A DNA stretch of 64,000 nt from Akebia trifoliata (taxonomy: Eukaryota; Streptophyta; Magnoliopsida; Ranunculales; Lardizabalaceae), in contig CM030713.1 in the NCBI GenBank assembly GCA_017979445.1, positions 24,349,163 through 24,413,162 of the forward strand, in the 5' to 3' direction. The notes under the pieces were generated by a model. That model had not been told where the DNA came from. It worked only from the letters and a program-made list of their open reading frames with translations, and ran no database searches. This document shows, piece after piece, positions 11,276-24,600 of this stretch. Positions within the stretch are counted from its first letter, which is position 1; each line of letters begins with the position of its first letter. Position numbers and translations under genes: made by a program.

Positions 11276-12340
11276 CTAATCTGTAGTTGGAACAGAAAAA
11301 ATGTCAGGAACCCGAGTATGAGAATGAACGATACGATGACGCTTATCATTGTCAATGATCACAAATATCTCAAATAAAGAGAGTAAAGAATTGGTATTGA
11401 GGATCTGTGTTCGAAGTGTCTCAAACTCGAGGCGTAGACCTATAAGAAACTGATAGGTTTGATATCAAACAATCATTTTAACCACATCATTAGCAGCATC
11501 TGAAGACAAATCAGCCATAATCTCATAATAAGAAAGTTCCTCCCAACGTAACTAAAGGAATCCAAAGTAATCTGTTACACTTTAAATCCCTTAGGTAGCC
11601 TAGGAAATGTCTCGATAAAGTTCATAAGAGTCATTCTTAACATGTGCATATGTCTGAGTAAGTGCTTATCACAAAGATGAGACAATCTCATGGTACATGA
11701 ACATGGCATAGATACGCTACTCTATGAAGTTGAATAATCACTCAAGGATAATACAGTTGTTGAGCTCACATGCTTCAAATTTAATATCAATAAGAGATGG
11801 TTTCGTAACAGTCCTAGAGAAGCATCTAGATTTACCTCTACTACCTAGATAAAGTCGTACAGATCGAGACCATGCCTGAAAGTTCCGACCAACGAGAAGA
11901 ACAGTAGTAATACGTTGGACTAAAGAATTAGACCCAAGGATTGTAACGAAAGTCATAATTGTTTGTTCCAAAGTCATTGCTTTGATTTGAATGGTGGTCT
12001 AAAAAAGAAGGTCGCAGGACCAAAAAACACGTCTTACCACAAGTAGAACACCTCCCAACAACACCCATGTTGATGTCGTAATAGCCCCAACAACCAATCG
12101 TAAGGCACCAACCAGCCACAAAATACCATCGCTAGCCAAAAAAAAAAACTATGGCATCTCACCAACACACTATCACAGATCACCAACACAACAAAAGTTG
12201 TTGTTGTAGGCCCCCAAAAAGCCTTTTATTACCAACATAGGTCACCAACCACCCACAAAAAAAATCATAGCTCACCAACACAGCAGTAACTATTGTCGTA
12301 AGCCCTCAAAGAACCCTTTGTTGTTGTCGTAGATCACCTC

Positions 12341-13131
12341 AATGTGAGAGCTTGGCAAAAATTTATATTAATAAAAAAGTCAAAAGACAAAATTTCTCTT
12401 ACATATAAAAAACATATAAATAAAAGTTATTGCTAAAAACAGTTATGACTAAAATAACAACTAGATTATTTCCAATACATCGAGCCTACCCAGGATGGTG
12501 CATGTTCAAAAACTACAAATCCAGCACTATTTAGTAAAGCCTTCCTCCTAAATTGAAATTCTTTAGAACCAATCCTAACCACTCTATGGAGAGAGTAAGA
12601 ACCCATCACAAGACCAACCTCCTTTCTATTGACCTGTAGACCGACTTTGATCATCTGAAGAAAAAGGACCCGACTACACATCAAAAAATTGGAACAGTGC
12701 GAGATCTTTCATATCTATGTCTTTTCAATGCAGACAAATTAACGGAGGGTGACCTCTTGGATGCGTAATAGGTCGATCAAACAAACATACCATTGACAAC
12801 CCCCATCAACCATAGGCATTTTCCTAGCCATTAATCTCTACTGGCTCAAGTGCCTTCTTTTCAATCATCGAATAATTTCTCAGCTATTGCCATACAAGCA
12901 TATCATACCAGTCTTAGTCAAGGGTAATCATCATGTAGACAATTTATATGTTATAGCATTGAGATCAAAAAACTTTTGTACATCGCTAACACAAAATCTG
13001 ATAACACAAGAAAGAACACCGAAACTAGAAATAACACAATTTTTATACATCACATTACCATTTTTTTTATCTATGACCATTACATGGAATATTTCCCATG
13101 GTGTGGCTACTCTTTAACCATTTCGCCACAA
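12341..13131. other. Region 3' of the CHR10 stop codon
   Basis: The 3' UTR of the minus-strand CHR10 gene should lie here. A minus-strand open frame at 12684-12466 (72 codons) has no recognisable domain and may be chance or old transposon. No clear polyadenylation signal was singled out. Confidence 0.4.
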
Positions 13132-15604
13132 TTAAGATGAGCGACGAAAGTAATACCTACAAAATATTGAAAGCAAGTACTAGTCAAAAAAATTAAGTCA
13201 TGTAAAGAAGACAATAAAATGTGAATTATTAAGTGTTTGTGTGTGAGCCTGCGTGTGAAGGGGGGGGGGGGTACTTACACGAAAATCTTTATACCATATA
13301 TGGATGTATATTTCCGCAGAAGCCGTTCCACCGTGTACCATTCTGAACGATTGGATCCATCTTGATACCCAATACGTGGCATATGGATTGATGCTTTTGA
13401 AGAAATTAAGATGGTAATACGTTAGGTGGATGAAAATTTACAAGGATAGAAGAAAAATAACAAAGTTGTCACTATAATTAGTATTAATTAACCATCCACG
13501 TAATGATCTAGCGATCAGGGGAGGACAGTCGTTGAAATTATATCATATATGCCATTCTATCTTATCCACAAGGATAATCCACTGGCCAGTAATAAGAATT
13601 CGACTAGTAAAATAACCTTAATTTATACACCTGTGAAAACACAAATGTACTAGAAGTTTATCTAATTATATAAGCCCTGCGACTTTCATCAAGGGGAACG
13701 CATCTCTCATATATTTGATTATGTTTTAGGGCCTGTTTGAATCACCATTTTTTCTCTAAAGAGCCCTTCTTGCCTTGAAAAAGCAAGGTCACCTTGCGCC
13801 CTTGAACCAATAACCATCTTTTGGTTAACCTAGCTTCCTCTATCCCTCGGGACATGGACATGCAAAAGAGAAATGCTATCCCTACTCAGACCAAGACATA
13901 ACTTTTACCAAAAGTTTATTGTGATCTTTTTGGTCAAATAACAATTAAGGTGAAGCAGTGTCAGGAACAACGAATCTCTTTATGATAAACAGATCCATTT
14001 TGCAAGTTCGTTATTAGGGATAGTTCTTACAAATGATCGGACTTTTTTCATTTGTAATTAATTGGTTATTCATTGGATTTGAATCTAGAAATAGAATAAG
14101 GATCCGCTTCGAATACTCACAAAGAAAAAATAAGTGACTTGGACAAAAAGAGAAGTGACTTGGACAAGAAGAAAAGAAGTGACTTAGACAAATCTTGTTT
14201 GTTGATAACCTCAGACTAATCAATCGAATATTGATTACTATGTAATCGATCGAACACTACTTGAAAATGGCTCTTCTGCCCAAAAACGAAATGTTTGAAA
14301 AGGAGATGTTGTGCGAGTATCTACAGGACCTAAATTATCAACAGGCTCTCCAAGAACATTGAAAATTCGTCCAAGAGTCGCTCCACCGACTGGAACACTT
14401 AGTGGAGCTCCCGTGTCAATCACTTTCATTCCTCTCATCAGACCATCTGTAGCACTCATAGCTACAGCTCTAACTCGATTATTTCCTAATAATTGCTGTA
14501 CCTCACAAGTCACATTAATTTGCTGGTCAACAGTATCTCGACCTTTAACTACCAAAGCGTTGTAAATATTAGGCATCTTGTTTTTTAGTTGGATCAAGAC
14601 CTTCCAATTGAATGAGTATGAGTAAAGGATCCATGGATAAAGATACAAAAAATTATTTCTAATCGTAACTAGATCTTTGATTTTTTGTTTGTAAGGGTGA
14701 GATTGAAGCGAAATAGCTATTAAATGATGACTTTGGTTTACTAAAGCCATCGACATTTTGTTTCACCTTGGTGGAAACTCAATTCTTTTCCTCGAGATTC
14801 GGAAAAGTCGAAATAGAGAACGAAATAACTAGAAGGAATTGTTATAATTCCCCTCTTCTAGAGGGATCATCTAGAAAGCAAGTTGTTTTGGATGCATTCA
14901 GACATAAAAGCGGACAAAGATGTTAGCCTTTTTGGAAGCTTTTTCAGAAAAGAAAAATACATTATAATGCGGTAATCTTCCATTACGGAAATATATTATT
15001 TATAATGAAGTGCTGACGGCTCGTAAACTTTGGCATTTATTTGTTATTGATTTCAATGCTATAAACTAGTGTCATTGACCATTTCCAAATTTCTACTACA
15101 CTTCTGATATACAAGTTCACAAGGATGTTGAAGCATGCTATTGCTTCTTTGATAGAACAATATTTAGGGATAGTTATCTGTTGAATAACTCTTATTTTAT
15201 TATTTTATAGATTATTTGTCCTTTTTAGTCTTTTCACTTATTAGACCATGTAATCTCCTTTAAAAGCCTAATTAGGACTTAGTAATAAAGCACTTTTTGA
15301 CTATTCTCCTATTTTCAACTTGGTATCAGAGCCTACCTCCATCTCCTCTCCTTTCTTCTTGTTACAACCCCATCGCACAACCCCTCTCTTAAATCCACCT
15401 CACAACCTCTCGGTCTAGTCTAAATCATCACCCCTACAGGGGTTGTTTTACTCTATCCCTAATCGCAACATGCGATAGGGTCATTAAACCTCATTGAAGC
15501 TTTACAGCAACAATAAGGTTGCTGTTCTTAGACCAATCGATGGTCTAGGGACTTGCGGCAACAGTTTTTTAAGTCGTTTGCAACAGAAACTTGCAGCAGG
15601 GCTG

Positions 15605-15679
<75 letters not shown>

Positions 15680-18600
15680 TTGGAACCTACGACTATAACA
15701 AGGCAGGGGTCTTATTTGGAACCCACACCTGTTGTTGGCATCGTATGGAATTTATCACCACAGCAGGACTGCTGTTTGGTATCTGCGATCAGCATAGAGT
15801 TGTTGTTTTTGGTCTGCGATCAACATAGGGTTGTTGTTTTGGTCTCTGCGATCAGCATAAAGCTACTGTTTGGTCTCTGCGATCACCACAAGGGTGTTAT
15901 TTAGAGTCTGCGACCAACATAGTGATGTTATTTGGTATCTACGATCACCACAGGAGTGTTTGTTTGCAAGTTGCGACCAGCATAGAGGCTATTTGAAGCC
16001 TGGTTTCACAGCACATGGGTTGTTGTGATCCTAGCACAGGTTTGCTTGAAGGCTACAGTCGTATAGGGGCTGTTTGAAGACTGTACTCACAACACAGGGG
16101 TTGTTTGGAGCCTATATTCACAGCATATTTTTTGGGGGGTTGCAAAAAAAAAAAAATTATTGAAAGTCGTTCCCTTGTCCTCTTCGAACTCCCTTCAAAC
16201 CAAAGTACACAGACTCTTTAATGACATCTGAGACTTCCTCTTCCTCGATCACTGGTACTAGTAATGGATCGAGTGGTCCTCCTTCTCACTCGACCGACTT
16301 TCCAGGTATTCAAATTACTACAATAAAATTAGATGGTCCGAATTATCTCCTTTGAGCACGGTCAGTTGACATGTTCATTGGTGGAAAAGGGAAAATTAGT
16401 TACCTCACAGGAGTGGAAAACAAAACGGATAGTTCTTAATCACATTGGTTTGCTAATGATTCTATGGTCCGTTCTTGGCTGGTCACTTCTATGCAACCAC
16501 ACATTACGGCTGGTTTTATGTTTTTCTCGACAGCAAAACAGATATAGGATTCCGCAAAGAGCATTTACTCGCAACGTCATAACGTCAGAATTTTTAACTT
16601 GGAGCGTGAGATTTCTCGTCTTTCACAAGGAGACTCTTCAGTTACCACCTACATATCACAGCTACGTACTCGGTGGGAAGAGCTGACCTTCTATTCCTCG
16701 TCCTATGCCTGGAAGGAATCTCTTGATGAGACATTATATTCGTTAATTCTAAATAAGAATCGGGTTTTTCAATTTCTAGCTAGTCTCCGGGATGAGTTTG
16801 AGTATGCGAGAGTTCATTTATTGGGTATGGATCCCTTTCCGTCCCTACAGACCGCATATTCGTATGTCTTGGCTGATGAGAGTCGTCGCGCTGCTGTCCT
16901 ACCTCATTCTTCTGGGGATCACTCGGCTATGCTTACTCGTCTATCTTCACCGCAATCCTCCAGTGGGTGTATGCCTACCCGTCAGCGACATAAGTGTAAT
17001 CATTGTGAAAAGTTGGGTCATGTGAAGGCTCGATGTTATGTACTCATGGTCGTCCGAATCAGCAACGTCAACAGTCTCAACGACCTTCAGCTCATGCAGT
17101 TTCTCAGTCGACTACTGATATGGCACTCCCTCAGCTAGTACATCCTCATCCAACTTGGTATCTCTTTCCCAGGCTGAGCTTGACAAGTTTAGGAAATTCT
17201 TGAATCAGATGGAGACCTCATCTCAATCGGTCTCTACATTCGTTCACTCAGGTACTGTTGCATCTGCACATAGTGTTTCCACCACTTCCTCACCATGGAT
17301 CATTGATTCTGGTGCCTCCGATAACATAACCGGTACATCCTCCCTATTTAATACTTATAGTGTTAGTTCTGGTCATCGCAAGGTTCGCCTTGCTGATGGT
17401 TCTTTATCTTCTATAGTTGGTCAAGGTCATGTTCTTGTTACATCTTCTTTATCCTTGATTAATACACTGCATGTTCCTAAACTCACTACTAATCTTATAT
17501 CTGTTAGTAGCATTACCAAAACTTTGAATTGCAGTGTAACTTTTATCCCTCTCATTGTGTCTTTTAGGATCTAGGGTCGAGCAGGACGATTGGCACTGGA
17601 CGTGAATTGAATGGACTGTATCTTTTGGATGTACCCGATTTACCTAGCACTCATTCTGCTTCCCAGATTAGTAGTAGTAGTCAATCTAATAAGGCTCTTG
17701 TAATGCGTTGGCACTTACGTTTAGGCCACATTTCTTTTGGATATTTGAAACACATGTTCCCTACTTTATTTAATAATAACAATTTACTTGATTTTTCTTG
17801 TGAAATTTGTCAATTAGCTAAACATGTGCGTTCTTCTTATCCTATTAGTATGAATACTACTGCACCTGATATATTTGACCTAGTTCATTCTGATGTGTGG
17901 GGACCTTCCCCGGTCACATCCACTCTTGATTTTCGTTATTTTGTCTTATTCATTGGTGACCATAGTCGTACCACTTGGGTCTATCTTACAAAACACAAGA
18001 GTGAAGTTTTTGAGATTTTTAAACAGTTTTTTGCTATGGTTCATACGCAGTTTGGTCGTACCATCAAGACCTTTCGTTCTGATCATTGTACTGAGTACAC
18101 CTATAGTGGGGTCTTAAAAATTTGTTTAGATTCTGGCATTGAGCATCAAATGTCCAATGTTAAGACCCCTCAACAGAATGGTCGTTCAGAAAGGAAAAAT
18201 CGTCATATTCTAGAGTTAGTTCGTGATATCTCTATTGGTATGAACGTGCCACCGTCTTATTGGGCCGATGCAGTTCTTACTGCTGTTTATCTTATTAATC
18301 GAACTCCCTCCCGGGTTCTTCAGTTTGCCACGCCCCTTTCTCAACTCTGTCAGGATCGTCCCATGTTTCCCCTTTCTCCGCGTGTGTTTAGGTGCGTATG
18401 TTTTGTTCAAATTCTTGACCAAACCCGTACTAAACTTGATCCTAAGGCTGTAAAATGTATTTTTTTGGGTTATTCCTCTAACCAGAAAGGCTACCGGTGT
18501 TACCATCCTCCCTCTCAACGGCGTTTCATTTTTCGAGATGTTTCCTTATTTAAGCATACCCCATATTGTAATGGGTCCGTTGGCACTCACTCTGAATGGT

Positions 18601-21600
18601 TTCCCCTAGACTCCCCAAATGATCCCCTCCCTAATTCCTTTCCTCTTCCTTTACCAGTTCCTCCCTCTCCACCTTCTGTCAGTTTGTCACCCCCTCCTCT
18701 ACAGGTTTACTCACGGCGTCCACGCGATACTTCCATCACTTCTCTGTCAGACCAGCTCGCCTCCTTGCCTTCAGATCCGCTTCCTTCTATTCCCTGTGAT
18801 GATCGTCCTATTGCTACTCGTGAGGGTAATCGTACTTGTACTTATCCTATTTCTAATTTTGTATCTGATTCTGCACTTTCACCCTCCTATTGGAATTTTG
18901 TTGGCTCTGTTTCCGCTGTTTCTCTTCCTCCCACTGTTACAGATGCTATTGCCCATCCTGCGTGGCGCACAACTATGATTGATGAGTTGAATGCTCTTAA
19001 AAAGACTCAGACTTGGGAAATTGTTCCTCTCCCGCCTGGAAGGAAAGCTGTGGGATGTCGCTAGCTTTTCACACTTAAGCATAATCCGGATGGTTCTATT
19101 GCTCAGTATAAGGCCCGTTTGGTGGCCAAAGGTTATGCTCAAACTTATGGGATTGATTATCAGGAGACTTTTGCTCCGATTGCCAAAATGAACACTGAAG
19201 GAAACTGAATTTATTGAGAATTCTTGGATTACCATTACAAATGCCCTAATAGGGTATTTATAAACCAACTATCCTACTACAAGAATATTCTAGAAAACTA
19301 TCTTATTATAGAAGATTACAAGAATATTCTAGAAACTATCCTATTGTAGAAGATTATAAAAATATACAAGAATATTCTAGAAAACTATCCTATTGTAGAA
19401 GATTACAAGAATATTCTAGAAAGTTAAGAGAGATCAAGAATAATCAAGAATGTCCTATTTTCCTAAAATAAGCCTTGGAGATTTTTCAGCACTCCCCCTC
19501 AAGCTGGTGAATATATGCTTTCCATTCCCAGCTTGCCAATGACCTTTTGAAATGTGGTTCCAGGTAATCCTTTCGTTAGAACATCTGCAAACTGCCCTTC
19601 TGTTGAAACGTATGGGGTGCAAATTAAACCACTGTCTAGTTTTTCCTTTATGAAATATTGATCCACTTCCACATGTTTTGTACGATCATGTTGCACTGGA
19701 TTATGAGCAATATTGATAGCTGACTTGTTATCACAATACAACCTCATTGGACTGTCCCAGGTGATTCTAAGATCTTCCAGAATTATTTTGATCCACAGAA
19801 GTTCACAAATTCCTTGTGCCATTGCCCGAAACTCTGCCTCTGCACTTGATCTTGCTATAACTGGTTGCTTTTTACTTCTCCATGTAACTAGATTTCCTCC
19901 TAGAAATGTACAATAACCGGACGTCGATCTTCTATCCACCACGGACCCTGCATAATCTGAGTCTGTGTATGCTTCCAAACGCAAGTTTGCTCCCTTTTTA
20001 AATAAAATTCCCTTACCTGGACTACCTTTTAAGTATTGGAGGATGCGGTATACGGCTTGCAAGTGTATACTCTTAGGATTGTGCATGAATTGGCTAACCA
20101 CACTAACAGAATATGGTATGTCAGGCCTAGTATGAGAGAGATAAATCAGTCTTCCAACCAATCGTTGATACATCCCTTTGTCTACAATCTCATCTTCTGG
20201 AGCTTCACTTAGCCTATGATTTGCTTCTATCGGTGTCTCCATGGGCCTGCAACCTATTTTTCCAGTTTCCTTGAGAAGATCTAGCACATACTTCTGTTGT
20301 GAGACAAATATTTCTTCCTTTGAACGAGCAACCTCTATACCTAGGAAATACTTCAACTTGCCTAGATCCTTTATTTCAAACTCTTCTGCAAGACGTTTCT
20401 TGAGTGCTCCTTCCTTCGCATCATTACCAGTGGCAATAATATCGTCCACATATACCAGTAATGCAGTTACTCCCCCAAAGGCTGAGTGTTTTACGAATAG
20501 AGTGTGATCACCTTGACTTTGTTTTTAGCCCATTCCTAACATTGTCTTTGTAAACCTTCCAAACCATGCTCGTGGAGATTGTTTCAACCCATACAATGCT
20601 TTCTTCAACCTGCATACCTTCTTATCTCCTGAATTGTCATCAAATCCTGGAGGCCTCACCATATAAATTTCTTCCTCTAGGTCTCCGTGAAGAAAGGCGT
20701 TTTTCACGTCGAATTGGTGTAAACTCCAATCTAAGTTGACTGCCAATGACAACAAAATCCTTACTGTGTTCATCTTAGCCACCGGTGCAAATGTTTCTTC
20801 ATAGTCCACTCCAAAGGTCTGTGTATAACCCTTTGCAACTAACCTGGCCTTGTATCGTTCAAGTGATCCATCAGCTTTATACTTCAAAGAAAACACCCAT
20901 TTGCATCCAACAGGTTTCTTTCCTTTGGACAGCTCTACCAACTCCCAGGTTTTGTTCTTCGTGAGTGCATCCATTTCCACTTTCATAGCATGTCTCCATT
21001 CTTCTTTGCTTAGGGCCTCGGATAGTGTTTGTGGTATGGTTGTGGAGTTTAGATGGGTGAGAAAGCTTTTGTGTGATGGTGACACTTTTTCGAATGACAC
21101 AAAATGAGACAATGGATATTTTGTACAATTTCGGGTACCTTTTCTAACTGCAATGGGTAAGTCAAGATCATTTTTTTCAAAAACTTCAGAAGACAAGTTG
21201 ATGACAGGGATATCAGTATTTACCTCATTTCCGAGAGCTGGTTCGGACGCTTGAGTTAGCTTCGGCTTAGCAGTGGAACCTCTCTTCCTTGAGTAAACTT
21301 GCAATGGTTTCATGACAACTGATTCAATACAAGTATGTCTTGGGGTTATAGGTTCAAGCTGTTCAGCTTCGGGTTGTTTTGATGGCTCAACTTCTTCTTG
21401 TTCAAGTTGTTTGGTGGTTCAGTTTCAGGCAAGGGAAATGGTGGAGTGTTTTGGGTTGGTGGTTGGCTAGCTTGAGCAGGAAAGTCCATTAGAAAGCCAT
21501 GATCCCCTTGGTCCTTATCTTCACTAGTAAATGTCTCCCCCTGAAGAGAAGGTTGGAAAAAACTTTCACTTTCAACAAAAGTTACATCGGCGGACACAAA

Positions 21601-24600
21601 GATTTTGCGAGATGGTGGATGATAACATTTATAACCCTTTTGAGTTGAGGAATACCCCATGAAGACACACCTAAGAACTCGAGGATCAAGTTTACTACGA
21701 CCATGAGAATGAATATGAACAAATGAGACACATCCAAAAACTCGAGGTGACAATTGATTGTGAGATGTAAAATCAGAAAAAAAATTTGGAAAAAACCTCC
21801 CAGGGACTTTTAAAATCAAGAACTCGAGATGGAATACGGTTTATTAAATGGGCTGATGTGAGAACTGCTTCACCCCATAAGTATTTGGGGACATTCCGTT
21901 GGAATAACAATGCACGAGTTGTTGACAAGAGATGGCCATTCTTCCTTTCTGCCACTCCATTCTGTTGGGGTGTATCTATGCAAGAGGATTCATGTATTAT
22001 CCCCTCTTTTTTGAAAATATGGAGATAAAACTTGATTAAAATATTCTCTTGCATTGTCAGATCTTATTTTTTTTATTTTAACCCCAAACTGATTTTTGAC
22101 CATGTCATGAAAGATAGGGAAGACCGTGCAGACATCAGATTTTTGTTTTAGCAAAAAAACCCATGTGACACGAGTACAGTTGTCAATAAACATGACAAAC
22201 CTTTTAGCCCCTGAAATATTTGAAATTCTTGACGGTCTCCAAATGTCACTATGGATTATTTGAAAAGGAAATGAGAATTTTTTATTACTCAAAGGAAAAG
22301 AAACTCGTTTGTGTTTGGCAAACTCCCAAACGTCACAATAAAATTCACGAATATCAACATTCTTAAATAAGAAAGGAAACATGACACTCAAAGTCCTAAA
22401 GGAAGGATGTCCAAACTGAAGGTGATAAAGCCAAATCTGGTCTTTTATTGGAGATCTTGTATCTGACAACAAGGAAGATGGATTGTCAATCCTACAACTC
22501 TTATTTTTATTCTGCACATCAAGGTAATAGAGGCCACTGCTTTCCTTAGCATGCCCAATCGTCATCCCCGTAGCTCAGTCTTGAAAAATACAAGAGGTGG
22601 ATGAAAAGGTCAAGGTACAATTCAAATCCTTTGTAAGATTTTGGACAGAGACTAGATTTATTGTAAGTTTTGGAACGTGCAAAACATTTTTCAGAATTAA
22701 TGAAGGACTAATGTGAATATCTCCTTGACTTGCTACAGTAGCAAGTGACCCATTGGCCAATGTAATTTTTCTGTTACTAGAACATGGACTATATGTGGAG
22801 AATATAAAGGAGCAATGAGTCATATGGTCAGTTGCTCCTGAATCAATGATCCAAGAGTCGAAATAGTTACTATCCGAGACACTAAAGGCATGAGAAGAAA
22901 AAACCATACCTGAATGTGCAAATGAACACATACCCGATGGTTTCTCCAAGGAGTTGAGAAGTGATCTTAGCCATTCAATGTCTTTTTTGTTGAGCTCCTT
23001 GCTATTAGAATTCTCTTGAGCACCCGAGCCATCACTGCCGGTTTGTGCCAGATTAGCATGTAACTTTTGTTGCCAATTCTGTTGCCAGTTTCTTGATCCT
23101 CCCCCATTTCTACCAGAAAAGTTTTGTGGTCTCCCATGAAGTGTCACCATGACAGACTGATTGGTGGCTCCTGACTCTTCTGACATCGTGAATTTAGCAA
23201 AGATTACAAGGAAAAATAAAGGGAGGGTAAAAACAGATGAACAACGAACAAGATGGCAAAAAAAAAAAAAATTGATTCCTAGGATATGAACCTAAGGCTC
23301 TGATACCATGAAGGAAACTGAATTTATTGAGAATTCTTGGATTACCATTACAAATGCCCTAATAGGGTATTTATAGACCAACTATCCTACTACAAGAATA
23401 TTCTAGAAAACTATCTTATTATAGAAGATTACAAGAATATTCTAGAAACTATCCTATTGTAGAAGATTATAAGAATATACAAGAATATTCTAGAAAACTA
23501 TCCTATTGTAGAAGATTACAAGAATATTCTAGAAAGTTAAGAGAGATCAAGAATAATCAAGAATGTCCTATTTTCCTAAAATAAGCCTTGGAGATTTTTC
23601 AGCAAACACCATTCGAGTTCTTCTTTCTATTGCCGCTATCAGAGGCTGGCCTCTCTACCAGTTAGATATCAAGAATGCATTTCTCAATGGTGATCTTCAG
23701 GAAGAGGTTTATATGGTCCAAGCTCCTGAGTTTCTTACCTCTGCTTTTACACATGTCTGTCGTCTTCGTCGTTCTCTTTATGGCTTGAAGCAGTCTCCTC
23801 GCGCATGGTCTGAGCGCTTTACTAAGGCCATGCATCAGTTTGGTTTCCATCAGAGTTCTGCTGATCACACCCTCTTCTTACGTCACTCCCAGGGTAAAAC
23901 TGTCGCTCTGATTGTTTATGTTGATGATATTGTTATTACTGGAGATGATGATCATGGCATTTCTGAGGTCAAAAATTACTTAGGCCGTCAATTTGAGATT
24001 AAGGACCTTGGGCATCTTCGTTATTTTCTAGGTATTGAGGATGCGCGGTCCCAGTCTGGTATATTTATTTCTCAGCGAAAGTATGTCATTGATTTACTCA
24101 GTGACTCAGGGCAGCTTGGTTCTCATCCCGCTGATACTCTTATTGAGCAGAATCACAAGTTGACTGATTCTGAGGGGGAGTGTGTCGGATATTGGGCAGT
24201 ATCAGCGCCTTGTGGGTAAATTGATCTATTTGTCTATGACTCGCTCAGACATTACTTATGCTGTTAGTGTTGTAAGTCAGTTTATGCATTCGCTTCGAAC
24301 ATCTTATCTTACTGCAGTCTATCGTATTTTTAGATACCTTAAGGGATATCCTGGTCAAGGTATTTTGTTCAGTAATCATGGTCATTTTCATGTTGAGGCA
24401 TGGACAGATGCAGATTATGCTAGTTCAGTGACTGATAGGCGTTCTACTTCTGGGTATTGTACTAAGGTTGGTGGCAACTTGATAACTTGACGTAGTAAGA
24501 AGTAGGATGTGGTTTCTCGATCCAATACTGAGTCAGAATACCGAGCTATGGCACTTGAAGTATGTGAGTTATTGTGGCTCAAGACCTTACTAGCTGATTT

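Larger units (their letters stand above)
9003..12340 (-). mobile_element. Degenerate Ty1-copia retrotransposon
   Basis: On the minus strand the order is a repeat-rich leader (about 12340-12130), gag (11977-10985), a protease remnant (near 10860-10760), integrase (about 10330-9900), and the beginning of reverse transcriptase (about 9130-9003). Integrase retains HSDVW, RSDNE and QNGIAERKNRH. Reverse transcriptase retains VGCKWVFTVK and is cut off after about 40 residues. Many stops and frameshifts are present, and no LTR or primer-binding site was found. Gag closely resembles that of the Copia at 43640-48800 (shared [20 protein letters not shown]), so they are one family. Confidence 0.8.
19196..23604 (-). 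mobile_element. Ty1-copia retrotransposon B nested in A
   Basis: LTRs of 296 bp lie at 19196-19491 and 23309-23604. They begin TGAAGGAAACTG and end TTTTTCAGCA as read on the plus strand. TSDs AACAC at 19191-19195 and 23605-23609 are exact. The primer site for tRNA-Met lies at 23296-23308 and the polypurine tract at 19492-19503, so transcription is on the minus strand. The LTRs differ at only two positions. It therefore appears younger than A, as nesting requires. Its coding region is damaged. Confidence 0.96.

Noticed and set aside
14238..14756. A real 172-codon protein gene on the minus strand
   Set aside because: It is a chance fusion of plastid atpB with other plastid pieces and contains no complete domain.
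15494..15904. Open frames with long Tyr-Ile repeats
   Set aside because: They are translations of the TA microsatellite in the leader of Copia A.
16333..16686. A separate plus-strand gene starting [10 protein letters not shown]
   Set aside because: It is gag of Copia A read in the wrong frame; the correct frame gives LDGPNYLL and [11 protein letters not shown].
19320..19430. A CRISPR-like array of repeated AAGAATATTCTAGAAA units
   Set aside because: The repeats are internal to a Copia LTR in a plant genome, with irregular spacing and no spacers.
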